A model generated the notes under the pieces. That model was given only the letters and a program-made list of their open reading frames with translations, searched no databases and was not told the DNA's origin. This document shows positions 10,428-18,818 of a stretch of 64,000 nucleotides of DNA, in pieces. Position 1 is the first letter of the stretch. The number at the start of each line of letters is the position of its first letter. This DNA comes from Natrinema versiforme JCM 10478 (GTDB taxonomy: Archaea > Halobacteriota > Halobacteria > Halobacteriales > Natrialbaceae). The translations under genes and the position numbers were made by a program. Where the stretch lies: NCBI RefSeq assembly GCF_000337195.1, contig NZ_AOID01000031.1, positions 71,273 to 135,272 of the forward strand, written 5' to 3'.

Positions 10428-12350
10428 TCAGTCCTCGTCGCGCTCGACCGTCTGTTCGCGGACCGTCATCCCCTTGCGGCCCAGATGCTGGAGCTGTTTT
10501 CGGGCGAAATCCTCCTCGCGTGTGCCCCGCGTCGCGAGCACGTAGACGAGCGCGCCGCCCGCTGGCCGCATCGTCCGTCCGGCCCGCTGAGTCCCCTGCC
10601 GGCGGGAGCCGCCGAGCCCGGAGGCGACGATCGCCAAGTCGGCGGTCGGCAGGTCGATCCCCTCGTCGCCGACCCGAGAGATGAGCAACAGATCGCGCTC
10701 GTCCCGGCGGAACTCGTCCAACAGCCGCCGGCGCTCGTGGTGTGGCGTCTCGCCGCTGAGGAACGGGACCTCGAGCGCCTCGGAGAGCTCCCGGCCCTGT
10801 TCGAGGTAGTCGACGAAGACGATGGCCTTCGCGTCGGGGTGGGCCGACAGCAGGTAGCGGACCTCGTCGATCTTGCCTCGGTTGCGCGCGGCGATCCGGT
10901 ACTTTTCCCGGCCGTCGGCCGAGCCGTAGGCGTTTGCCTGTTCGTCGTCGCCCCACGGCACGTAGCGTATCTCGAGTTCGGGTTCGGCGACGTGGCCCGC
11001 GTCGAACAGCGCTTCCCAGTCGGTGCCGATCGGCGGCCCGACGAGGGTGAAGATCTCGGTCTGGCGGTCGTCTTCCCGAATCGGACTGGCCGACAGTCCG
11101 AGTCGGTGTTTGGACTGCAGGTGCGTACTGCGCCGGTAGACGTCCGAAGGGACGTGCTGGCACTCGTCGAAGATCACCAACCCCCACTCGCGGTCGTCGA
11201 ACAGCGAGCGGTGCCGATCCATCCCCGCGATCTGGTAGGTCGCGATCGTCACCGGGCGGACCTCCTTGCGGCCGCCGTGGTACTGGCCGATCTGGTGGGC
11301 CTCGAGCGAGGTGTACTCGAGGATCGTATCGGCCCACTGCTGGGCGAGGTCGCGGCTCGGCACCAAGACGAGGGTCTCGCCGTCGACGTGGGCCATCGCG
11401 CCCATTGCGGCGACGGTCTTCCCGCTGCCCGGCGGGCCGACGAAGACGCCCTCGCCGGCCTCGGCGAAGCGATCGACCCACGTCCGCTGGTAGTCCCGCA
11501 GCGACACCTCGAGATCGATCGGCAGTTCCTCGCCGGACTCGAGTTCGCGGTGGTCCTGGACCGGATAGCCGGCCTCGTAGAGGATGCGCTTGATCGCGGC
11601 TTCGGAGCCCTCCTGGACCCAGTCTTCGGTCTCGGAGATCGGCGCGTGGACGTGTTCCTCGTCTAACTTCTGGCGGGCGACGTTGCCCATGATCTCCGCG
11701 CTCTGGCCCTCGAGGACGGTGTAGCCGTCGTCGTGGGTCACAAGCCGGAACTGGTGGGCCCGGTCCCACTGGCTCTCGACCCAGTCCTCGAGTTTCTCGG
11801 ATCGCTGGCCCAGCGCCTGCCGCATCGTCCGCGCGAGATCCTCGAAGGAGTCGTGTGGGGTCCCCCAGATGTCCTCCGGTCGAACGACGTAGCGATAGCC
11901 CTGCTCGCCGTTGCCGTCCGCGAGGTGGGCGAACTGCGAGAGTTGCGCGCGCGTGAACTGGTCCGGGCGGTCGACGATAATCTCCCGGCGCTTCGGGAAG
12001 ACGACCACCCGCTCGCGATCGGTGAGGTCCTCGAGTTCGGTCGGATACCAGACCACCGGATCGGTCGAGACGGCGTGGCGCTGTAGCTCGCCTCGCTCGG
12101 CGAGGGCCTCGAGTCGAGTGGTGGCCGCTTCGTGAGGGATCTCGAGGGCTCGAGAGACGGCCGCGGCGGTGAGGACCGGGCGGCCCTCCCGCTGGCTGGC
12201 GTCGTGGAAGTCGGCGATCGTGAACTCGGCGGCGGCCTCGCTGTCGCCGTCGGCTCCCTCGTCGCCGGCGTCGGTCGGCGCCGCGTCACCCGACGCTGTG
12301 GGCTCGCCTCGCTGCTCGTCTGCGGGGGTCGGAGAACGATCGTCGGTCAC
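10428..12350 (-). CDS. XPB/Rad25-family DEAD/DEAH-box DNA helicase
   Basis: 640 residues. An acidic ~45-residue start is followed by a wHTH-like segment (VLTAAAVSRALEIPHEAATTRL), a central region that may hold the damage-recognition part, and the SF2 helicase core. Walker A is GPPGSGKT (305-312), motif II is DECQH (395-399), motif III is GLSASP, and motif VI is QRAGRTMRP near residue 600. Archaeal XPB homologues unwind DNA in repair and sometimes pair with a Bax1 nuclease, which is not seen next to it. The ATG at 12350 is followed at once by the typical haloarchaeal acidic N-terminus. Confidence 0.85.
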   Translation of the reverse strand: MTDDRSPTPADEQRGEPTASGDAAPTDAGDEGADGDSEAAAEFTIADFHDASQREGRPVLTAAAVSRALEIPHEAATTRLEALAERGELQRHAVSTDPVVWYPTELEDLTDRERVVVFPKRREIIVDRPDQFTRAQLSQFAHLADGNGEQGYRYVVRPEDIWGTPHDSFEDLARTMRQALGQRSEKLEDWVESQWDRAHQFRLVTHDDGYTVLEGQSAEIMGNVARQKLDEEHVHAPISETEDWVQEGSEAAIKRILYEAGYPVQDHRELESGEELPIDLEVSLRDYQRTWVDRFAEAGEGVFVGPPGSGKTVAAMGAMAHVDGETLVLVPSRDLAQQWADTILEYTSLEAHQIGQYHGGRKEVRPVTIATYQIAGMDRHRSLFDDREWGLVIFDECQHVPSDVYRRSTHLQSKHRLGLSASPIREDDRQTEIFTLVGPPIGTDWEALFDAGHVAEPELEIRYVPWGDDEQANAYGSADGREKYRIAARNRGKIDEVRYLLSAHPDAKAIVFVDYLEQGRELSEALEVPFLSGETPHHERRRLLDEFRRDERDLLLISRVGDEGIDLPTADLAIVASGLGGSRRQGTQRAGRTMRPAGGALVYVLATRGTREEDFARKQLQHLGRKGMTVREQTVERDED

Positions 12351-12523
12351 TGCCCGGCCCTAACGGCGGTGCGGATAAACGGATTTCGCTCGCCGACGGC
12401 GGCTCGCGGTCGGCCCGTGCCGGGCTCCGTTCCGGCGGGGGCTCGAGCCGACGGTTCCTCGAGACCGAACCGGAAGCCGAAACGGGTGGTACCTATATGC
12501 GACTGGCCGTCATCCGTGATAGT

Positions 12524-12712
12524 ATGTACCGCGCGATCCTCCCCGAGGGACAGATCGAATGCGACCGGTACGACCGGAGCGAAAACGGCGTCGATCTCTA
12601 CGACGGAGACGATCAGTTCATCGCCTTCGTGCCCTACGCCAATCTCCACGCGCTGGCCGACGAGGACCTCTACACCGGCGACACGAGCGAGGACGAGCGC
12701 TCGATCATGTAG
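12524..12712 (+). CDS. Small conserved haloarchaeal protein of unknown function
   Basis: 62 residues (MYRAILPEGQIECDRYDRSE...), acidic, with no known motif. An in-frame ATG exists at 12497, but it lies inside the probable TATA box (CCTATATG, 12491-12498). The ATG at 12524 is about 29 nt downstream of that box's centre, fitting a leaderless start, so 12524 is preferred. Its stop overlaps the 3' end of the convergent TFB gene by 8 nt. The compact sequence suggests a small beta-rich protein; function unknown. Confidence 0.7.
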   Translation: MYRAILPEGQIECDRYDRSENGVDLYDGDDQFIAFVPYANLHALADEDLYTGDTSEDERSIM

Positions 12713-13664
12713 CTGGCTGCTGATCGATCGCCTCGAGTTGCTCGCGATACCGGTTCCGAACCGTGACGACGGTCGTCTGGGCGGTGTCGGCGACCGCTCG
12801 CTGCGGGATGGTCTCGTCACAGAGCAGGCCGGCGGCGTAGATGGCTGCGGCGGCGAATCCCGTCGGCGACTTGCCGGAGTGGAGCCCCTGCTCGGTCGTC
12901 CGATCGATGATGTCGATGGCCTTGGTTTCGACGTCCTTGTCGACGTCTAACTCCGAGCAAAACCGCGGGACGAACTGCCGGGGGTTCGTCGGCTCCAAGT
13001 TGATGTCCAGCTCGTCCGCGATGTAGCGGTAGGTCCGGCCGATCTCCCGCTGGTCGACGCGTGAAACGGCCGTTACTTCCTCGAGGCTCCGGGGAATGTC
13101 CTCCTTACGACACGCCGTGTAGAGGGCGCTGGTCGCGACGCCCTCGATCGAGCGCCCGCGGATGAGGTCCTGCTCGAGGGCCTGCCGGTAGATGACGCTT
13201 GCAGTCTCTTTTACTGGCTTGGGGACGCCTAACGCGCTTACCATGCGGTCGATCTCGGAGAGGGCGTACTTGAGGTTGCGTTCGCCCGCGTTTTTCGTTC
13301 GGATTCGTTCCTGCCAGACCCGGAGTCGATGGAGTTGGCCGTGTTTATCGGCCGACATCGAGTGGCCGTTTGCGTCCTTGTTGCGCCAGTCGATGGTCGT
13401 CGTCAGCCCCCGGTCGTGCATCGACTGGGTCAGCGGCGCGCCGACCCGGGAGAGTTCGTCGTGTTCCTGTGCGTTGAACGCGCGCCACTCCGGCCCGTAA
13501 TCGATGGGATCTTCGGTAAGGACGAGACCACACTCCGCACAGACCTGTTCCCCGCGGTCCGGATCGTGAACGATCGTGTCGGTCTCGCAGTCGGGACACA
13601 GACCGGTCTCGACCTCCTCGGACTGTGATTCGGTGCTGTGTTGATCGATGATAGACCGCGTCAT
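12705..13664 (-). CDS. tfb: Transcription initiation factor IIB (TFB)
   Basis: 319 residues; bridges TBP and RNA polymerase at archaeal promoters and reads the BRE. The N-terminal zinc ribbon has Cys23, Cys26, Cys42 and Cys45 (CPDC...CAEC). The B-finger/linker follows (WRAFNAQEHDELSRVGAPLT), then two cyclin-like repeats (about 125-210 and 220-310) with a basic recognition helix (TVVTVRNRYREQLEAI). The ATG at 13664 gives the usual short N-terminus. Haloarchaea carry several TFBs with different promoter preferences; which one this is cannot be told from the sequence alone. Confidence 0.95.
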   Translation of the reverse strand: MTRSIIDQHSTESQSEEVETGLCPDCETDTIVHDPDRGEQVCAECGLVLTEDPIDYGPEWRAFNAQEHDELSRVGAPLTQSMHDRGLTTTIDWRNKDANGHSMSADKHGQLHRLRVWQERIRTKNAGERNLKYALSEIDRMVSALGVPKPVKETASVIYRQALEQDLIRGRSIEGVATSALYTACRKEDIPRSLEEVTAVSRVDQREIGRTYRYIADELDINLEPTNPRQFVPRFCSELDVDKDVETKAIDIIDRTTEQGLHSGKSPTGFAAAAIYAAGLLCDETIPQRAVADTAQTTVVTVRNRYREQLEAIDQQPAT

Positions 13665-14485
13665 CAGTACCGGAGGAAAGTCATGCTGCCACTGTAAGGG
13701 GTTCACATGGTTTCGCGGGAAACACCGACTTACGAGCCCACCGGGTATCGGTCAGTGTGTCGATTCACCGGACCGATCACGGCGACTCATATACCGGGAA
13801 TCGCCGGTCTGTTCCGGTCGATAGCTCCGAAGAGAGGTAGAGAGCGATACGACCGTCAACTGCCTCGAGCGAACAGCTACGACGGTCGTATCGCGACCGT
13901 GTCCCATCGGTCGTGTCCGGGCGAAACGGCCGTCAGCCGGTCGTTTCGACCCATCATGGCCAATGTGGGCATGACACATGAAAGCTGGCGATCGTTGTCC
14001 CGGGCCGGGCCCGTAAACCGATGGTTCACGGAGTAAATCCGTCGTTCGGCTGTGAACTGTCGTTCGACTTTATCGTGATCGGTTCGAACGTTCGGTACCA
14101 GTGCCGTGTTTGAAAACAGTCCGTCGGACCGCACTAGCGTCGAGTTCCCCCGCAGACGGGGTGGGCGTACGCCGCCGATATACGACCGCAATCAGGTGAT
14201 ACCGAGCGGCTTCGACGGCGGCCGGAACCGCCCGTCACAGCGGCGGTCAGACGGTGTGGCGACACCGTCTAGAAGCCGTCCCGTACCTCCTTTGCAGCCG
14301 GTGCGAAACGTGGCTGTGCTTAAGAGTATCTCTGTTGGTGTTCAACTTGGTGTGTCAATCGTGATTTCGACCTGCCGTTCGAACGTACAGCGGTCGCCGT
14401 TGGGCCGACGCTTCGGGACGACGAAGGCTCGGTGTCAGGGGACCCCCAGCTCGAATGGAGTCTATACAGCCGGAGGGGCGGCATA
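13665..14485. other. Gene-free region of about 820 bp
   Basis: Open frames here are short, overlap on both strands and lack recognisable domains. It must hold the promoters of tfb (leftward) and of the DUF7344 gene (rightward). No repeats or RNA gene were noticed. Confidence 0.4.
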
Positions 14486-15082
14486 ATGTCCTCGATCGAT
14501 ACGTCGCTCCCGGACGAGATCGCGTCGGTCGCCGACGCCGACGAGGACGAACGGCTCTCCAAGGACGTTATTTTCGAGCTCTTAAAGAATCGCCGTCGCC
14601 GGGAAGTCCTCGCGTACTTGCTGGAAGCCGACGAAACGGTCACCCTCGGGGAGCTCGCCGAACAGATCGCGGCATGGGAAAACGACACCGAGGTCAACGC
14701 GCTCAGCTCCGACCAGCGCAAACGGGTCTACGTCGCCCTCTATCAGACCCACCTGCCGAAGATGGACGACGCCGGGATCGTCGAGTACGATCAGGACCGC
14801 GGGCTGATCTCGCTCGCGGACAACGCCGACCTGCTCATGATGTACCTCGACACCGACACCCACCGACAGGACCGCTGGGATCGGTGGTACGCCGGACTCA
14901 GCGTGGTCGGTGCCACCCTCCTCGGCGCGGCGCTTCTCGGCGCGCCGCTGCTTTCGGCCGTGCCGCTTGCCGCCCTCGCGGGCGTCGTCGTCGCCGCCTT
15001 CCTCTGTCTCTCGACCGCACACGTCGTCCGAAACCGTTCCCAAGAACGCAACGTCGACGGCAAGCTCTCCCGGATCGAGTGA
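14486..15082 (+). CDS. DUF7344 protein: HTH domain plus two membrane segments
   Basis: 198 residues. The N-terminal winged-helix part runs through LSKDVIFELLKNRRRREVLAYLL and ends with the family signature AAWENDTEVNALSSDQRKRV...YQTHLPKMDDAGIVEYD. Two hydrophobic segments follow near the C-terminus (GATLLGAALLGAPLLSAVPL and ALAGVVVAAFLCLSTA), so it is a predicted membrane-bound DNA-binding protein. The ATG at 14486 (MSSIDTSLPDE) is chosen; the frame is open to 14432. Paralogues lie at 43873-44409 and 47896-48399. Targets and signal are unknown. Confidence 0.8.
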   Translation: MSSIDTSLPDEIASVADADEDERLSKDVIFELLKNRRRREVLAYLLEADETVTLGELAEQIAAWENDTEVNALSSDQRKRVYVALYQTHLPKMDDAGIVEYDQDRGLISLADNADLLMMYLDTDTHRQDRWDRWYAGLSVVGATLLGAALLGAPLLSAVPLAALAGVVVAAFLCLSTAHVVRNRSQERNVDGKLSRIE

Positions 15083-15667
15083 TCCGAGGATCACGCCGAC
15101 GGTCCATCTCTTAACTACAAACGTCCGGCCGGAGTACTCCTCTCGTTCGTCTCGAGTCCTGTGACGGTTGTTCGGTCCTCGAGCCGCTCGAACGTCTCGA
15201 CCCACCCGACCGCGTCTCACCCTTCGTCCCGCAAGCGGCGCAGGCGTCCCGGTCGCCCCAGTCGGGTGGGGCAACCGACGGCCGCTGGTGTCGGATCGCT
15301 AAGAAGGCTTTTTATTACCTGATTCCCTACGGTCAGACGGCTCCCGACGACCGTCATCCACTACCGGAACAGTCGCGTGCCAGCAGCTGTTCCTGGCGCG
15401 GGAGCCGCTTTTCGAGTGTCCCACGCGTGTCCTTCGAGAGCCGTCTCTGACCGATCGTGACCCCGCTCGAGCCGGCAGGTCTCGAATCGCAACGCCGAGT
15501 CGTCTTCTCTGGTGTCGACGGAACGAACCAGCGACCGCTGTGCGAGTCGTCCCAGCAGTGGGTTGGTATCAGTAACAGGTCCGTACTGGGTCGGCACGCC
15601 GCGAGATGGTTAGCGGTCGTGAAGTAATCGGTCTAAAACTAATGATCGGAGTACTGTCCGCTTTGTC
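15083..15667. other. Intergenic region of about 585 bp
   Basis: No supported gene. It contains an isolated TATA-like CTTTTTATTACC at about 15308-15319 with no clear start codon at leaderless distance, and, just before the next gene, CTAAAACTAATG (15633-15644), which fits the BRE/TATA position for the ATG at 15668. Confidence 0.4.
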
Positions 15668-16831
15668 ATGGTCGTTCGAACCGCAGTCGTCGGCGCAGGA
15701 ACGGTCTCGCGAGCGCATCTCGCGGGCGCGCAGAACAACCCTGACATGGAACTGGTCGCGGTCTGTGATCTCGACGAGGAACTGGCTCGGGAACGGGCTC
15801 GAGAGTTCGGGACGATGGCCGTCACGGACTTCACCGAACTCCTCGACGAGCTCGATTGCCTGCACGTGTGTACGCCGGTCCAGACCCACTTCGAGATCGC
15901 CCGGCAGGCGATCGAGGCCGGCGTCGGCGTCATCATCGAAAAACCCGCGACCGTCACGGCCGAGGAGGTCGAACAGCTACAGACGCTCTCGCGCGAACAC
16001 GACACGCCAGTTACGGTCATCCACAACCACCTGTTCTACCCGGCGGTCCGCAAGGCCCGCGAGCTGATCGACGCCGGCGAACTCGGCCACGTTAAGTCCG
16101 TGGATACGCTCTACGCGGGGCTCACTCCGCCAGATCAGGTCAATCGGGGGTCGTGGGTGTTCGAACTCCCCGGCGGCGAATTCGAGGAGGGGCTTCCCCA
16201 CCCGATCTACTCGGTCCTCGGCATCGGCGGCTGGCCCGAACGCGATGAAGATATCTCCGCACAGACTGTCCTCTCGACTAATTACGAGGAGGACTTCGAG
16301 TACGACCAAGCCCAAGCGCAGTACGTCTCCGCGGAGGGTGCCCTCTGTAACGTGACGATGCTCTCGGGGACGCTGCCCCAGCGCCTTCACGTGATCACGG
16401 GCTCCGAGAAGTCGCTCATCGTCGACGAGATCAACCAGTCGCTCTACGAGGTCGACGAGGACTACACGTCCTCGGTCATCGCCCGTTCGAAGAAGAGCCT
16501 CGATGTCTCCCTCGCACAGGCCTCCAGCACGCTCGAGAACGTCAAGGCGGTCGCGACCTCGCGGTTCGACGACAGCTGGGAGTCGGAGACCAAGACGAAC
16601 TCCCACTGTGCGATCTTCGACGAGTTCGTCGACGCGATCGAGGGCGACGCCGAGGTCCCGGTGCCCCTCGAGCAGTCGAAATGGACGATCCGCATCATGG
16701 AGACCATCCGCGACGCTGCCCGACCGAGCCGCGAGGGGAGTGCGGCGGACCCGTCGGAAGCGGCCGACACCGTGCTGGCGGAGGAGCCCGTCACGCCCGA
16801 CGACGAGGAGTCCGTTCCGGCCGACCTGTAG
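15668..16831 (+). CDS. Gfo/Idh/MocA-family oxidoreductase
   Basis: 387 residues; an NAD(P)-dependent oxidoreductase acting on sugars or nucleotide sugars. The N-terminal Rossmann domain has AVVGAGTVSRAHLAGA (residues 6-21) and the family motif EKPATV with its conserved lysine near residue 99. The C-terminal alpha/beta domain follows, ending in an acidic tail after about residue 360. The ATG at 15668 lies about 30 nt after a TATA-like element. The flippase gene starts 34 bp downstream, so the two form a probable operon for making and exporting a glycan. Exact substrate unknown. Confidence 0.85.
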   Translation: MVVRTAVVGAGTVSRAHLAGAQNNPDMELVAVCDLDEELARERAREFGTMAVTDFTELLDELDCLHVCTPVQTHFEIARQAIEAGVGVIIEKPATVTAEEVEQLQTLSREHDTPVTVIHNHLFYPAVRKARELIDAGELGHVKSVDTLYAGLTPPDQVNRGSWVFELPGGEFEEGLPHPIYSVLGIGGWPERDEDISAQTVLSTNYEEDFEYDQAQAQYVSAEGALCNVTMLSGTLPQRLHVITGSEKSLIVDEINQSLYEVDEDYTSSVIARSKKSLDVSLAQASSTLENVKAVATSRFDDSWESETKTNSHCAIFDEFVDAIEGDAEVPVPLEQSKWTIRIMETIRDAARPSREGSAADPSEAADTVLAEEPVTPDDEESVPADL

Positions 16832-16865
16832 CGACCGGCGATAGCCGCCCAGTTCCTCGTTTCCA

Positions 16866-18329
16866 ATGTCACTCTCACAGCGTCTCGTCCGCGGAGTCAA
16901 GGCCACGTTCGGTGCCGAACTGCTTCGACTCGGCGCGCAAGGGGCGATCACCCTGTTGCTCACGCGGGTTTTCCTCTCGCCCGACGAGTACGGGCTGATA
17001 TTCCTCGCCATCGCCGTCTTTTCGATCGGGACCCTGTTCGGAACCCTCGGAATCCCGAAGTCGATGGCGAAGTTTGTCACCGAGTATCGAAACACCGACG
17101 AGTCCCAGATCCGTCACATCGTCCGCTCGTCGATCGCGTTCAACGTCTTCACCGTGGCGGTCGTCTGCGTCCTGTTCTTCCTCTTCCGGGACGTGATCGC
17201 CGCCGCCTACGGCGAGCCGGGGCTGGAACCGCTACTGGCGCTCGGTGTCATCTACATCGTCGTCAAGGTCGCACACGGCTACCTGCTGATCGCGTTCCAG
17301 GGCTTCGGCAAAGTCACCCTGACTGCGGCGACCAGTACGGTCTCGAGCGTCGGGCGACTCGGCTTCATCGTCCTCTTTGTGGTCGCCGGCTTCGGCGCGT
17401 ACGGCGCGCTGGCCGGCTTCGTCGCCGGCTATCTGGGCTCCGTGCTCGTCGGGAGCTACTTCCTTTATCAGATCCTTGCGTCGTATCCGGCAACCGACGC
17501 CGGTGAGCCCGGCCTCTCGAAACGCATCATCAGGTACAGCCTGCCGCTGACGGCCTCCCAAGGCGCGAACACGCTGTACAAGCGCGTTGACACGCTGATG
17601 GTCGGCTTCTTCCTGACCCCGGTGGCCGTCGGCTTCTACGAACTCGCCAAGCAGGTCTCGACGTTCGTGATCGCGCCCGCGGACTCGCTCGGCTTTACCG
17701 TCGCGCCGACGTTCGGCGAGCACAAGTCGTCCGAACAACTCGAGCGGGCCGCCCGCGTCTACGAGCAGTCCCTCGAGTACGTCCTCCTGTTGTACCTGCC
17801 GGCGGTCGCCGGGATCGTCCTCCTCGCGGATCCCGGCATCCGGTTCGTCTTCGGCGAGGCCTACGCCGGCGCTGCGCCGGTCTTGCAGGTGTTTAGCGTC
17901 TACGTCCTGTTTCAGGCGATCGATAAGATCACCAACGACAGCCTCGATTACCTGGGGCGGGCGACCGAACGCGCGGTCGGGAAAGGGATCACCGGCGGGA
18001 TGAACTTCGGGCTGAACCTCCTCTTGATCCCCGCGATCGGCGTCGTCGGCGCGGCGACCTCGACGGCGCTCTGTTACGGCCTCATGGTGGTGTACAACGT
18101 CTATCTCATCGACCGCGAACTCGACCTTCACTGGCGGCGACTCGGGAAGTCGATCGGGGCCGCCGGCGGCGTGACCCTCGCGATGACCGCCGCCGTCGTC
18201 GCCTTACAGCCGTTCGTCACCGGAATCGCGACCCTGCTCGCGGTCATCGCCGCCGGCGTCGCGGTCTGGGCGGTGCTGTCCGTCGCGAGCGGGCTCGTCG
18301 ACGTTTACGAGATCAAAGCTCACATCTAA
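16866..18329 (+). CDS. Oligosaccharide flippase (Wzx/MATE-like polysaccharide transporter)
   Basis: 487 residues with about 14 hydrophobic segments along its length, including FGAELLRLGAQGAITLLLTR at the N-terminus, characteristic of the polysaccharide biosynthesis flippases that move lipid-linked sugars across the membrane. The central loop TASQGANTLYKRVDTLMVGF is the typical conserved stretch between repeats. In haloarchaea such flippases serve N-glycan or exopolysaccharide export. It follows the Gfo/Idh gene by 34 bp. Haloferax AglR is a functional precedent, but orthology cannot be shown here. Confidence 0.88.
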   Translation: MSLSQRLVRGVKATFGAELLRLGAQGAITLLLTRVFLSPDEYGLIFLAIAVFSIGTLFGTLGIPKSMAKFVTEYRNTDESQIRHIVRSSIAFNVFTVAVVCVLFFLFRDVIAAAYGEPGLEPLLALGVIYIVVKVAHGYLLIAFQGFGKVTLTAATSTVSSVGRLGFIVLFVVAGFGAYGALAGFVAGYLGSVLVGSYFLYQILASYPATDAGEPGLSKRIIRYSLPLTASQGANTLYKRVDTLMVGFFLTPVAVGFYELAKQVSTFVIAPADSLGFTVAPTFGEHKSSEQLERAARVYEQSLEYVLLLYLPAVAGIVLLADPGIRFVFGEAYAGAAPVLQVFSVYVLFQAIDKITNDSLDYLGRATERAVGKGITGGMNFGLNLLLIPAIGVVGAATSTALCYGLMVVYNVYLIDRELDLHWRRLGKSIGAAGGVTLAMTAAVVALQPFVTGIATLLAVIAAGVAVWAVLSVASGLVDVYEIKAHI

Positions 18330-18818
18330 CCCGACACCCGCCTATCGGCGATAACGCGCCGCGTTCATCGCGTCGACGGTCGTTTTCTTCGAGTCGGCTG
18401 ATTCGGTCACCCACGTGAGTCGCTGCTCGCGGGAGTTCCGTCGGACTCCCACGATCGCTGCGCTCCGCTGTTCCACTGTCCCCTTCCACCTACAGCGGGT
18501 TCTGGCTCGCAGATATATTATTTCTCGAATGTTTCGTAAATGGACTCGATAGCCGCCGATTGCCGCAATCGGCGTTCAGTCGGCGTTCAATTTTGTCCGT
18601 GTTTTGTAACTTATCGCCGGTGTAGACGGTCCGCGTATCCGGATGAAACGCCGGTAATAGACTCTTACCTCGGAGCCGTCTGCTGATTCCAATATAAAAC
18701 AACCGTACTATAATACAATATATTAAATAAGAAATAGACACGAATCCGTGATAGTCTGTTTATTTTATGAAGAATTAAGGAGAAAGTTTATGGTGGCATA
18801 CTTTCGTTACCCGAACGC
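18330..18818. other. AT-rich intergenic region before the beta-helix gene
   Basis: From about 18510 to 18800 the sequence is much richer in A/T than the rest of the window, with runs such as AATACAATATATTAAATAAG. The only open frame (minus strand, 18490-18741) has atypical composition and no motif. The promoter of the next gene is at its right end. Confidence 0.5.
18787..18793 (+). promoter_or_regulatory. TTTATGG promoter box shared by the two beta-helix genes
   Basis: AAAGTTTATGG ends at 18793. Its TTTATGG centre is 29 nt before the ATG at 18819. The same AAAGTTTATGG core lies at 22572-22582 on the minus strand, with its box centre also 29 nt before the ATG of the paralogue, implying the same core promoter and leaderless mRNA. 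Confidence 0.6.

Noticed and set aside
15361..15597. Minus-strand ORF of 78 codons (MPTQYGPVTDTN...) upstream of the Gfo/Idh gene
   Set aside because: Starts with GTG, no recognisable domain or promoter, and lies in a region with open frames in several phases, as expected by chance in GC-rich DNA.
18490..18741. Minus-strand ORF of 83 codons in the AT-rich region before the beta-helix gene
   Set aside because: Amino-acid composition (rich in Ile, Asn, Arg; few acidic residues) is unlike haloarchaeal proteins, and no motif is present.
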